Below are positions 27,124 to 34,532 of a stretch of 64,000 nucleotides of DNA, piece by piece. The notes beneath the pieces were generated by a model. The model was not told the DNA's origin. It saw only the letters and a program-made list of their open reading frames with translations, and searched no databases. The stretch is from assembly GCF_013426895.1 (NCBI RefSeq), contig NZ_AP023174.1, forward strand, positions 1,178,001 through 1,242,000, written 5' to 3'. Both the position numbers and the translations under genes were made by a program. The number at the start of each line of letters is the position of its first letter. Position 1 is the stretch's first letter. This DNA comes from Paraburkholderia largidicola (lineage in GTDB: Bacteria > Pseudomonadota > Gammaproteobacteria > Burkholderiales > Burkholderiaceae).

Positions 27124-29241
27124 TTACACACCGCCCAGCGCCGGATCGCTCATGCTCGGCTTGCCCGTCTCGACGTGACCCGCGAAACGGCGCGTGAACG
27201 ACGCATCGCTATCGACGGTGATCGTCAGATCGTACCAGCCGTACACGTGACGCAAATCGAGATTCACGGTATCGCTATCGCCGCCGCGCACAGTGTGCGT
27301 GAGCGCTTTGCCCGAGTCATACGCATTGACGATCTTGAACTGGCAGCGCGTGTTGCCTTCGTTCTTCAGACGCAACTGCAGATTGCCGTTCGCCACGTCG
27401 TAGCCCTCCGCGACTTCCGGGTTAGCGCGATCGTGGCTGTTCCAGAAGTGCTGCGCGACCTGCTTGCCGGCAAAGCGGCGCAGGAAGCCATTCGGCCCAT
27501 GTACCGTGAAATCGTACGAACCATCTGCGTTCACGGGCAACTGATCGACGAGACGCTTGCCTGCTTCGACCGTGTACGTGCGCGGCGCATCGGCGCTCTG
27601 CGCTTCGAACACGAGGAAGTTCGCGCCGGCGTCGCCCGTGTTGACGAAACGCATCGAGAGCTTGCCGCTGCTGTTGTCGTTGACACGCACGAACAGTTCG
27701 TACGGCACCGCGCGAGCCGGGCGCACGCCAGGCTCCTGTTTCGGCACGGAGCCGACAGCGGGCGGCAACGGCACGTAATCGGGGTGACGGTTCTGATCCT
27801 GCGGCTTGTACGCTGCGGTGGACGGCAGCCTCGGGAACGCATCGTTCGGGTTCTTGAAGTTGAACGCCGACGTCAGATCGCCGCACACCGTCCGACGCCA
27901 CGGTGTGATGTTCGGCTCCGACAGCTTGTGGCCATGACCGAAGCGCGCTTCGATGAACTGGATCACCGACGTGTGATCGAACACCTCCGAGCACACAAAG
28001 CCGCCCTTCGACCACGGCGACACGACCAGCATCGGCACACGCGGCCCGAGGCCATACGGACCGGGCGCGTATTTGCCGTTGTTGCCGCCGGGATAGATTT
28101 CATTGGTGGTGTCGACGGTCGACAGGCCATTCGCACTCGACGACGGCGCAAACGGCGGCGACACGTGATCGAAGAAACCGTCGTTCTCGTCATAGTTGAT
28201 CAACAGCGCCGTCTTGCTCCACACCTCGGGATTCGACGTGAGAATCTGCAGCACCTGATCGACGTACCACGCGCCGTAGTTCGCGGGCCAGTTCGGATGC
28301 TCGGAGTAGGCTTCCGGCGCGACGATCCACGACACCTGCGGCAACTGGTTATTCTGCACGTCCTTGCGCAGAACGTCGAAGTACGTGTCGCCCGCCGACA
28401 CGTTCGTGCCCGTGCGTGCCTTGTCGTACAGCGGATTGCCCGGCTGCGCGTTGCGATACTGGTTGAAGTAGAGCAGCGAGTTGTCGCCGTAGTTGCCGAT
28501 GTACGGATTGTTTGTCCAGCCCCACGATCCATTGGCATCCAGGCCCGTGCCGATGTCCTGATAGATCTTCCACGAAATACCCGCGGTTTCCAGTACCTCG
28601 GGATACGTCGACCAGCCGTAACCCAGTTCCGAATTGTCGACGACGGGGCCGCCGCCCGAACCGTCGTTGCCGACCCAGCCCGTCCACATGTAGTAGCGGT
28701 TCGGATCGGTCGCGCCCATCAGCGAGCAGTGGTACGCGTCGCAGATCGTGAACGAATCGGCCAGCTGATAGTGGAACGGGATGTCGTCGCGCGTGAGGTA
28801 CGCCATCGTCGTCGTGCCCTTGTTCGGCACCCACTGGTCGTTGCGACCGCCGTTCCATGCGCCGTGGGTCGTCGGCCAGTCGTGCGGCAAGTCTTGCAGG
28901 AATTGCAGACCGAGATTCGGCGCCGTCGGACGGAACGGCAGCACTTCACCGACGCCGCCCGCCAGCGGTTGATGCCACACCGGTTTCCCATTTGGCAGGT
29001 TGATCGCGCGCGTGTCGCCGAAGCCGCGCACGCCTCGCAGCGTGCCGAAGTAATGATCGAACGAGCGGTTCTCCTGCATCAGCACGACGATGTGTTCGAT
29101 ATCGCGGATGCTGCCTGTCTTGTTGTTCGCGGGAATCGCGAGCGCATTGCGGATGCCGAGGGGGAGCATCGTCAATGCGGTGGCGGAGCCGGCTGCCTGG
29201 GCGGCTGCTCGCAGAAAATCACGGCGGTTTTTTGAGGTCAT
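27124..29241 (-). CDS. Phospholipase C, phosphocholine-specific type, Tat-exported
   Basis: 705 residues of the acid-phosphatase/phospholipase C (PlcN/PlcH) family, which cleave phosphatidylcholine-type lipids. N-terminal Tat signal with NRRDFLRAAA and a hydrophobic stretch ending near ALAIPA. Catalytic domain motifs: HIVVLMQENRSFDHYFGTLRGVRGFGD, NYDENDGFFDHVSPP. The C-terminus has two DUF756-type beta domains (about 510-690) repeating the RRFAG pattern. Start ATG 29241 places the twin Arg near the N-terminus; the frame extends to 29283 but adds a leader before the Tat motif. The interrupted exported gene lies 76 bp upstream on the same strand. Confidence 0.93.
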   Translation of the reverse strand: MTSKNRRDFLRAAAQAAGSATALTMLPLGIRNALAIPANNKTGSIRDIEHIVVLMQENRSFDHYFGTLRGVRGFGDTRAINLPNGKPVWHQPLAGGVGEVLPFRPTAPNLGLQFLQDLPHDWPTTHGAWNGGRNDQWVPNKGTTTMAYLTRDDIPFHYQLADSFTICDAYHCSLMGATDPNRYYMWTGWVGNDGSGGGPVVDNSELGYGWSTYPEVLETAGISWKIYQDIGTGLDANGSWGWTNNPYIGNYGDNSLLYFNQYRNAQPGNPLYDKARTGTNVSAGDTYFDVLRKDVQNNQLPQVSWIVAPEAYSEHPNWPANYGAWYVDQVLQILTSNPEVWSKTALLINYDENDGFFDHVSPPFAPSSSANGLSTVDTTNEIYPGGNNGKYAPGPYGLGPRVPMLVVSPWSKGGFVCSEVFDHTSVIQFIEARFGHGHKLSEPNITPWRRTVCGDLTSAFNFKNPNDAFPRLPSTAAYKPQDQNRHPDYVPLPPAVGSVPKQEPGVRPARAVPYELFVRVNDNSSGKLSMRFVNTGDAGANFLVFEAQSADAPRTYTVEAGKRLVDQLPVNADGSYDFTVHGPNGFLRRFAGKQVAQHFWNSHDRANPEVAEGYDVANGNLQLRLKNEGNTRCQFKIVNAYDSGKALTHTVRGGDSDTVNLDLRHVYGWYDLTITVDSDASFTRRFAGHVETGKPSMSDPALGGV

Positions 29242-29317
29242 GTTGCCTTTGATCGTGAGGGAAGAAACGGTAAGGGAGGGCATCCATGCGGGGGCAGGGA
29301 GCCTGACTGGGCAGAAC

Positions 29318-29659
29318 TCAATCGACGGTGTGAATGACGGGTGGTGCGAGAACGACGGAATCGGCTGCGCTGGCGCCGCTGGGGGATGCGGTTTGTGCCT
29401 GCGCGGAAGGGGACTGCGGTGTTTGCAGCGTGTTGCCGGCTGCTGAAGTGGATTGCGTCGGTGCGGCGTTGAATGTCGTCGCGAGTGCAGGCTGTTGTTC
29501 GCGTTGTGCCTGTTGCTGCTGCTGTTTCTGTTACTGCGACGCCTGCATCGAGGTGTCGTCGCTGCATGCCGTGGCGACGATCGATAACGCGACGACGGCG
29601 AGCATCCAGTGCAATCGCTTGGGTTGCGGGCTACGTGCAGTTTTATGCAGAGCGGGCAT
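29318..29659 (-). pseudogene. Small exported Gln-rich protein interrupted by an in-frame TAA
   Basis: Reading leftward from ATG 29659 (GGAGG six bases upstream) gives a basic N-region, a hydrophobic core LAVVALSIVATAC with a possible lipobox Cys at residue 32, then SDDTSMQASQ and a TAA at 29531-29533. The same frame continues for 71 more codons: a run of Gln codons, then a Ser/Ala/Gln/Pro-rich tail ending in VVLAPPVIHTVD and TGA. The stop lies inside a CAG/CAA tract, so a CAA-to-TAA change (or a sequencing error) is the simplest explanation. Intact length would be 113 residues. Probably co-transcribed with the phospholipase. The 42-residue remnant could still be translated. Confidence 0.6.
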
Positions 29660-30125
29660 CGTCATCCTCCGGCACCATGCTTGAGAGACGCGTAACGATA
29701 GCTATCGTGTGTGTAGCTATTGTGAAGCGTGAGGCGACGAAAGAAATGAGGAACGAGCGCGGAAGAAAATGCAGAAAGATGCGTGTAATGCATCGTGGCG
29801 ATGCGCATATGCATCGACGTGCAGCAGAGTGCGCTGCATCCGATGCGCTGCGCATTACCTGTGACCGTTCAATGACTTGAGTGTGTTATTGGCGTGTTGT
29901 CCACAAGGTTGATCACGGAAAATGTGGACAACCTTGCGACGTGTCCGCGCGAAGAAGATGCGCGCGCGACTGACGCGGGGTGGAGGCAGCGCGTGCAATC
30001 TGAATTGCGTCAATGACTTGCGCTGGTCTTGCGCAGGTTACCCACAGGCTTGTGCACGGTTTCTGTGGAGAACTGCAGTGCAATGCATCACTGCGCGCTG
30101 GAGCCGGCTTGTTTCGCTTGCCGAT
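29660..30125. other. Intergenic region with palindrome and DnaA-box-like 9-mers
   Basis: 466 bp without a gene. It contains the perfect 14-bp palindrome ACGATAGCTATCGT (29695-29708) just upstream of the interrupted gene, a stretch rich in ATGCAT/GATGCG near 29785-29860, and four DnaA-box-like sequences at 29896-30072. Confidence 0.5.
29896..29932. repeat. 10-bp inverted repeat of DnaA-box-like sequences
   Basis: GTTGTCCACA (29896-29905) and TGTGGACAAC (29923-29932), spacer 17 bp. TTGTCCACA differs from the DnaA box TTATCCACA by one base. Related 9-mers follow: TTACCCACA (30038-30046) and TGTGGAGAA (30064-30072). Confidence 0.6.
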
Positions 30126-30989
30126 TCAGGCCGACGCGCTGCCGTCGTGCTTCTTGATGAAGTCCACGATCACATCGTTGAGCGCTTGCGGCGCGTCGCG
30201 ATGAGGCGAATGCCCGCAGTTGTCGAGCTTCGCCAGTCGGGTGTGTGAAGCGCGCTGCGCAATCGTGTCGATCTGCGCCATCGTGCCGTAATGATCGTCG
30301 TATCCCTGCACCGCGAGCAGCGGGCATCGAATGTATTCGAGTTCGTCGACGATGCTCCATGATCGGAACGCATCGCTTAGCCAGATGTCGTTCCAGCCAT
30401 AGAAGGCCGAATCGACGTCGTCGTGGTGTCGCGCCAGCTTGCTGCGCAAATCGGATTGCTCGTACGCCGTCTTCGCCTCGGCGATGCTCGCGACGGAAAT
30501 GTCCTCGACGAAGACATGCGGCGCAATCGCGACGGCGCCGGCGAGTGCATCAGGAAAAGCGGCAGCATAAAGCAGCGTGATCGATCCGCCGTCGCTGTGG
30601 CCGATCACCCACATGCGTTTTCTTTCTTCTGCGCTGACATCGAGTGCATCGAGCAAGGCGGGAAGAATGTCACGCGCCTGCACCGACATGAAATCGACGG
30701 GCAATTTGACGTGATGCGGACGCGGCGTCGAGCGTCCATAACCCGGGCGCGAATACACCAGGCCGCGCATGCCGAGCCTGTCGCACACGCTCTGCGGCCA
30801 GTCCTTCCACATCGCGACGGAGCCGAGTCCCTCGTGCAGGAACACGGCCAGCGGCGCATCGGTCAGATGCGTGTTGAGCCAGCGGTATTCGATATCCAGC
30901 GCGCCGCGTTGCGCGGTCGCAGGCAACGCGACGGTCGCACTCCGCGCGTCGTCGCCCAAGGTCGTGACAGGTTCGGCCATTCCGTTCAT
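30126..30989 (-). CDS. Alpha/beta hydrolase of the benzoate (box) cluster
   Basis: 287-residue alpha/beta hydrolase with nucleophile elbow GHSDGG, oxyanion-region HEGLGSVAMW and a C-terminal GHSPHRDAPQ carrying the likely catalytic His. Its ATG (30987-30989) overlaps the TGA of the benzoate-CoA ligase gene by one base, so translation is coupled. Such hydrolases are often found in box clusters; hydrolysis of a pathway thioester, lactone or ester is plausible, but no reaction can be assigned from sequence. Confidence 0.85.
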   Translation of the reverse strand: MNGMAEPVTTLGDDARSATVALPATAQRGALDIEYRWLNTHLTDAPLAVFLHEGLGSVAMWKDWPQSVCDRLGMRGLVYSRPGYGRSTPRPHHVKLPVDFMSVQARDILPALLDALDVSAEERKRMWVIGHSDGGSITLLYAAAFPDALAGAVAIAPHVFVEDISVASIAEAKTAYEQSDLRSKLARHHDDVDSAFYGWNDIWLSDAFRSWSIVDELEYIRCPLLAVQGYDDHYGTMAQIDTIAQRASHTRLAKLDNCGHSPHRDAPQALNDVIVDFIKKHDGSASA

Positions 30990-32587
30990 CAGCTGTTGAG
31001 CTGTTCCCGCAGTTTGAAGCGTTGAATCTTACCTGTTGCCGTCTTCGGCAGATCGTCGACGAAGACGATATCGCGCGGATACTTGTGCGGCGCGAGCTTG
31101 TCCTTGACGAACGACTTGAGTTCATCCGCCAGTGCATCGCATGCATCTGCATTGTGTTTCAGCACGACGAATGCACGTGTTTTCACGAGGCCGCCATGAT
31201 CGACGCCAACCACGGCGGCTTCGAGCACGGCAGTATGTTGCACGAGGACCATTTCCACTTCGACGGGCGACACGTACTGGCCGCTTACCTTCAGCATGTC
31301 GTCGCTGCGGCCTGCATATTGGTAGCAGCCGTTCGGCAGGCGGCAGTACTTGTCGCCGCTACGGATCCACTCGCCCAGAAAGGTCGCGCGCGATTTCTCG
31401 CGGTTGCTCCAGTACATCAGTGCGGCGCTCGGCCCCTTGATGAACAGATCGCCGACTTCACCGTCGGGCACGGAATGACCCGCTTCGTCGCGTAACTCCA
31501 CTTCATATCCCGGCACGGGACGGCCCGTTGTTCCGTACTCGACTGCACCTGGGCGATTCGACAGAAAGATGTGCAGCATCTCCGTCGAACCGATGCCGTC
31601 GAGAATCTCGCAGCCGAAGTGCGCAGTAAACCGCTCGCCGATCTCGCGCGGCAAGGCCTCACCCGCCGATGCGCAGACGCGCATCGCGACCTGCTCGCGC
31701 GGCGGCAGATTCGGCGACACGAGCATGCTCGCGTACAGCGTCGGCACGCCGTAGAAAATCGTCGGCCGATGCTCGACGAGTCGCCTGAAGATCGCGTCGG
31801 GTGTTGGACGCTCGGCCATCAGCACGGCCGTTGCACCGACCGACAGGGGGAACGTCAGCGCATTGCCGAGGCCATAGGCGAAGAACAGCTTGGCGGCGGA
31901 GAACACGACGTCGCGTTCGCCGATGCCGAGAATCGGCTTTGCATAGAGCTCTGCAGTCCAGTACAGGTTTGCGTGCGTGTGCACCGTGCCTTTCGGTTTG
32001 CCGGTCGAACCGGATGAATACAACCAGAATGCGATGTCGTCGCCGCTACATGCATTGGGCTTCATCGACGGCTGGGCGCCGTCGATCAACTGGCCAAGCA
32101 CATAGGTTGGCGGCGGATCGACCTGCACGGGCTGCGACACGATCAACAGACAGCCGTCGTGTTCCGCCTCGCTCATCGCTTTTTCGACATTCAGCAGCAG
32201 CGCGCCCGATGCGATCACGGCCCGTGCGTGGCTATGCGTGAGCATGTACAGATAGTCCGCCGACGTCAGCAGCGTGTTCGCGACCACAGGTACGACGCCC
32301 GCATAGAGCGCCCCGAGAAACGCGACGGGCAATTCAGCCGTGTCGAGCATCACGAGCAGGATGCGCTCCTCGGAGTGCACACCGAGCGAACGCAACGCGC
32401 CAGCGAAGCGGCGCGCGCGGTCTTCGAGCTGCGCGTAGGTGGTGACGCCGGCGTCGTCGATATAGGCAGGCTTGTCGGGCCGCACGTCGTTGAGCCGAAA
32501 CAGGTGCGACGCGAAGTTGAACTGCGCGGGCGGCGCGGCGACGTTCGGCGCGGGCTCGCCTGGGTGCGATTCCAGCAAGGCTTGCAT
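30989..32587 (-). CDS. Benzoate-CoA ligase
   Basis: 532-residue ANL-superfamily ligase that activates benzoate with ATP and CoA, the first step of the box pathway. Motifs: P-loop YSSGSTGKPKGTVHTH, A4/A5 region GIGSTEMLHIFLSNRPG, the hinge YAGRSDDMLKVSGQYVSPVEVE, and catalytic Lys in KTATGKIQRFKLR near the C-terminus. Length and the segment AKLFFAYGLGNALTFPLSVGA match benzoate-CoA ligases. ATG 32587 has GGAGGAAAC upstream. It lies between the DUF4863 gene and the hydrolase in a leftward operon divergent from boxR. Confidence 0.94.
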   Translation of the reverse strand: MQALLESHPGEPAPNVAAPPAQFNFASHLFRLNDVRPDKPAYIDDAGVTTYAQLEDRARRFAGALRSLGVHSEERILLVMLDTAELPVAFLGALYAGVVPVVANTLLTSADYLYMLTHSHARAVIASGALLLNVEKAMSEAEHDGCLLIVSQPVQVDPPPTYVLGQLIDGAQPSMKPNACSGDDIAFWLYSSGSTGKPKGTVHTHANLYWTAELYAKPILGIGERDVVFSAAKLFFAYGLGNALTFPLSVGATAVLMAERPTPDAIFRRLVEHRPTIFYGVPTLYASMLVSPNLPPREQVAMRVCASAGEALPREIGERFTAHFGCEILDGIGSTEMLHIFLSNRPGAVEYGTTGRPVPGYEVELRDEAGHSVPDGEVGDLFIKGPSAALMYWSNREKSRATFLGEWIRSGDKYCRLPNGCYQYAGRSDDMLKVSGQYVSPVEVEMVLVQHTAVLEAAVVGVDHGGLVKTRAFVVLKHNADACDALADELKSFVKDKLAPHKYPRDIVFVDDLPKTATGKIQRFKLREQLNS

Positions 32588-32665
32588 GTTTCCTCCGGCG
32601 AGTTGAGGCGGAGTGTGTGGGAACGGAAAGGGGACGTGAAAGCGCTGAAGGCGTGTGAATGCGCT

Positions 32666-33157
32666 TCAGGCGACGCTGGCGTCCCGCGTGAATTCGATTG
32701 CACCTTGCGGCAGCAGATACAGCACGAGCGCCTGACCGTGCGCGACCGTCGGCCGATGCGCGCTGCCGGGCCCATATGCGCACCACCCGGCCGGATGGCC
32801 GTCGAAGGTCGCGCCGTCGGTGAGCGGCATGATCAGATCGATCTCGCCGTGTGGGTGCACATGATGCGGACCGGCAATGTCCTGCATGTCGACGACGTCG
32901 ACTGAAAAGCCGTGCGTGTCCGGTGTGGGCTTGATGACGCGGCCGTAGCGGATCCCGCCATGTTCGCGATTGCACAGCCAGCCTTCGGTGACGCCTACGC
33001 GGCAGGCATCGGCGAGTTCGTCGTAGGTCGCACTGCCAACGGGCCAGGTCGCGTTGAGCCAGTCGGCCAGCGATGCGTCGAGCGGGCGGCCGTCCAGTTG
33101 CGCGGTGACGCCTGCAGTCACGCCCTGAAGCAGACGCTGAAATTCCTGAGGGGACAT
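32666..33157 (-). CDS. DUF4863 protein (4-hydroxylaminobenzoate-lyase-like, cupin-type)
   Basis: 163 residues. The C-terminal half has a cupin-like histidine cluster, GPHHVHPHGEIDLIMPL, followed by HPAGWCAYGPGSAHRPTV, suggesting a metal site; the N-terminal part is helical. It resembles DUF4863, a family that I associate with PnbB, p-hydroxylaminobenzoate lyase. First gene of the leftward benzoate unit, ribosome-binding site AGGAGGC before ATG 33157, 78 bp ahead of the ligase. A role in handling a substituted benzoate or a side product is an inference. Confidence 0.75.
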   Translation of the reverse strand: MSPQEFQRLLQGVTAGVTAQLDGRPLDASLADWLNATWPVGSATYDELADACRVGVTEGWLCNREHGGIRYGRVIKPTPDTHGFSVDVVDMQDIAGPHHVHPHGEIDLIMPLTDGATFDGHPAGWCAYGPGSAHRPTVAHGQALVLYLLPQGAIEFTRDASVA

Positions 33158-33366
33158 GCTTGCCTCCTGTCGACCGAACTGGCGTATCGAACGCAGCCGA
33201 CGCTTTCGCGTTTGCTTTGCCTGCCTTGCTCAGGTCTCACGCAAGATGATTTTGCTGCCGTCGACACGCACCTTAATTCATGTGCTGCGTCGCCGATCGT
33301 CTCCGATTTCGCCTATGCCATCCGGCGGAGGGCTGTTGGCGTTGTTATTGCATCGATATGCGGCGA

Positions 33367-33411
33367 AAATTAACCGTTCACCTTGAGCATGTCAAGCACT
33401 ATAGTACATAT
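33367..33411. promoter_or_regulatory. Divergent box promoter with candidate BoxR operator
   Basis: Leftward promoter: TTGACA (complement of 33390-33395), 17-bp spacer, TAATTT (complement of 33367-33372). Rightward: TTGAGC (33383-33388), 17-bp spacer, ACATAT (33406-33411). GCACTATAGTAC (33396-33407), with a perfect ACTATAGT palindrome, sits between the leftward -35 and the rightward -10, placed to control both directions. A close relative overlaps the boxC -10. Confidence 0.6.
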
Positions 33412-33435
33412 ACCTAGTCGATGAGGCTCCGCGAC

Positions 33436-34398
33436 ATGAACCAAACTTACTCCGACGCTGCGGCGAACGCTCAGTCGAACCCGCGCGCAGACGACGACGC
33501 GCCGAAAGCCGAGCGCGAAGAACGCGATCCGTTCCTGACCGCGATGGGCGAGCGCGTGCGCCTGCTGCGCGCGCGCCGCGGCATGACGCGCAAGACACTG
33601 GCCTCGGAAACGGGCTTGTCCGAGCGGCACCTCGCGAATCTCGAGTCGGGCGTCGGCAATGCGTCCGTGCTGGTGTTGCGGCAGATCGCGGCCACGCTGA
33701 ACTGCCCGCTCGCCGAAGTGATCGGCGACGAGACCACCTCGTCCGCCGAATGGCTGCTGATCCGTGAACTGCTGCAGGGGCGAGACCAGGCGGCGCTACA
33801 ACGCGCACGCGTCGCGTTGTCGGAGATGTTCGCGCAGGCGCCGCGCGATCCGCATCGCAAGGACCGCATCGCGCTGATCGGGCTGCGTGGGGCGGGCAAG
33901 TCGACGCTTGGCCGCATGCTCGCGCAGGAGCGCAAAGTGCCGTTCATCGAGATCACCAAGGTGATCCAGCAGATGGCGGGCTGCCCGCCGGCGGAGATCC
34001 ATTCGCTGTACGGCGCGAGCGCGTATCGCCGTTACGAGCAGCGTGCGCTCGAGGCGGTGATCGGCGAGCACGAGCGCGCCGTGATCGCTTCGCCGGGTGG
34101 GCTGGTGTCGGAGCCCGCCACCTTCAATGCGCTGCTCGCGCACTGTTTCACCGTGTGGCTGCAGGCCACGCCGGAGGAGCATATGCGCCGCGTCGTGGCG
34201 CAAGGTGACTTACGGCCGATGTCGGGCAACAAGGAGGCGATGGAGGACCTGAAGCGCATCCTCGCCGGCCGCGGCGAACTGTACGGCCGCGCCGACATGA
34301 CCTTCGATACCAGCGAGCGCACGCTGGCCGACGCCTATCTGCAACTGCGCGACCGCCTTGCCGCACGGCTCGCGGCTGAACTGAGCGACGAAACGTAA
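33436..34398 (+). CDS. boxR: BoxR-type regulator (XRE HTH fused to shikimate-kinase-like domain)
   Basis: 320 residues. An N-terminal XRE-type helix-turn-helix (GERVRLLRARRGMTRKTLASETGLSERHLANLESG) is joined to a domain like shikimate kinase with P-loop GLRGAGKSTLG near residue 149. This fusion is characteristic of BzdR/BoxR, repressors of benzoyl-CoA pathways whose kinase-like domain senses benzoyl-CoA. ATG 33436 preferred over the in-frame ATG 33421, which would fall almost at the predicted transcription start. Divergent from the ligase unit and upstream of boxC. Confidence 0.93.
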   Translation: MNQTYSDAAANAQSNPRADDDAPKAEREERDPFLTAMGERVRLLRARRGMTRKTLASETGLSERHLANLESGVGNASVLVLRQIAATLNCPLAEVIGDETTSSAEWLLIRELLQGRDQAALQRARVALSEMFAQAPRDPHRKDRIALIGLRGAGKSTLGRMLAQERKVPFIEITKVIQQMAGCPPAEIHSLYGASAYRRYEQRALEAVIGEHERAVIASPGGLVSEPATFNALLAHCFTVWLQATPEEHMRRVVAQGDLRPMSGNKEAMEDLKRILAGRGELYGRADMTFDTSERTLADAYLQLRDRLAARLAAELSDET

Positions 34399-34456
34399 TG
34401 CAGATGCCGCAGTCGTTCCAGGCACGGCTGCGCCAGGGATAACCCGAAAACATGAA

Positions 34457-34496
34457 GTAAAGTGCTTTACATGGCTGCGATGGTGCACTATTGTTC
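34457..34496 (+). promoter_or_regulatory. boxC promoter with inverted repeat and candidate BoxR site
   Basis: GTAAAGTGCTTTAC (six-base arms, 34457-34470) overlaps the -35 TTTACA (34466-34471); after a 17-bp spacer comes TATTGT (34489-34494), embedded in GCACTATTGTTC (34485-34496), the same core as upstream of boxR. ATTGTT/AAACAAT just downstream forms a further inverted repeat. Confidence 0.6.
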
Positions 34497-34532
34497 GTTC
34501 AAACAATCTGCATCCGTCTCAGGAGACGCCCC

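Noticed and set aside
27175..29235. 686-codon open frame antisense to phospholipase C
   Set aside because: Shadow frame; the sense strand has a Tat signal and clear catalytic motifs.
29896..30072. Chromosomal replication origin
   Set aside because: DnaA-like boxes are imperfect, and no dnaA, dnaN, rpmH, parAB or other replication genes are nearby.
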